Assembly: GCF_021603585.1 (NCBI RefSeq)
Contig: NZ_BQHI01000008.1
Coordinates: forward strand, 124,001-188,000
Length of the DNA: 64,000 nucleotides
From: Pseudomonas sputi
Lineage (GTDB): Bacteria > Pseudomonadota > Gammaproteobacteria > Pseudomonadales > Pseudomonadaceae
Direction: 5' to 3'
This document shows positions 63,938-64,000 of the stretch, piece after piece; the first letter of the stretch is position 1, and each line of letters begins with the position of its first letter. The notes beneath the pieces were generated by a model, which worked only from the letters and a program-made list of their open reading frames with translations, did no database searches and had not been told where the DNA came from. The position numbers were made by a program, and so were the translations under genes.

Positions 63938-64000
63938 ATTGCTCGAATATCGCTTTCTGGCCTTCCGGCGAGGTCAGCATGCCGTCGCCGTCATGCCCGA
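63936..64000 (-). CDS. C-terminal fragment of an unidentified protein (cut by window edge)
   Basis: The minus strand carries an open frame ending GHDGDGMLTSPEGQKAIFEQ and a TAA at 63936-63938. Its DGDG stretch is suggestive of a calcium-loop-like motif, but 21 codons are not enough for identification. It is convergent with the HAD gene and shares its terminator. Confidence 0.5.
   Translation of the reverse strand, partial: GHDGDGMLTSPEGQKAIFEQ

Overview
The window is chromosomal DNA from a Pseudomonas of the P. fluorescens species complex. The grounds are GC-rich coding with strong G/C third positions, REP-type palindromes of the class known from P. fluorescens, and a gene order that, from memory, follows P. 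aeruginosa PAO1 from about PA4007 (proA) down to about PA3942 (tesB). No rRNA, tRNA, CRISPR array, transposase or integrase is visible. Most of the window is conserved core chromosome.

Left part (1-24.4 kb). After the start of a DNA-3-methyladenine glycosylase come proA, nadD, rsfS, rlmH and the cell-wall elongation set mrdA-rodA-mltB/sltB1-rlpA-dacA, then ybeD-lipB-lipA, closed by a textbook terminator. ldcA follows and faces a second MltB-family transglycosylase. A short arfA gene, with a hairpin inside its 3' end, lies next to the holA-lptE-leuS operon. Then come a small conserved protein, an ElyC/YdcF-like membrane protein and the lnt-corC-ybeY-ybeZ-miaB cluster.

Middle part (24.5-43 kb). 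DUF1820 and Sel1-repeat proteins are followed by hemL-thiE-thiD, then a hybrid sensor kinase best identified as LadS, an AidB-like acyl-CoA dehydrogenase, amn and rluE. Next are a small membrane protein and an Lrp/AsnC regulator. A 455-nt gap carries an orphan terminator and a probable small RNA. An Asn/Gln/Pro-rich secreted protein, a FieF/YiiP-type transporter, a lipoprotein and hrpB follow. hrpB is preceded by a palindromic element of about 258 bp.

Right part (43-64 kb). A LysR regulator diverges from an aldehyde dehydrogenase, a class-III aminotransferase and a TauABC/SsuABC-like ABC importer: a candidate module for uptake and oxidation of an unidentified amine. Then come an EEP-family hydrolase, a YciC-like membrane protein, a DUF2076 protein, a NYN-domain protein and a DnaQ-like exonuclease. 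A short AT-richer accessory patch (about 54.18-56.32 kb), bounded by repeat fragments, holds an unknown coiled-coil protein and a BRO-N protein preceded by operator-like dyads and a switch-like structured leader. After it the core resumes with Lrp/AsnC, yedA, rhlE, a flavoprotein, a histone-deacetylase-like hydrolase, a GNAT acetyltransferase, tesB and a HAD phosphatase.

The least explained sequences are the BRO-N leader (55.27-55.72 kb), the palindrome before hrpB (40.29-40.55 kb), the orphan terminator region (37.4-37.7 kb) and the intragenic hairpin of arfA. Protein identities rest on motif and family recognition by eye, not on searches.
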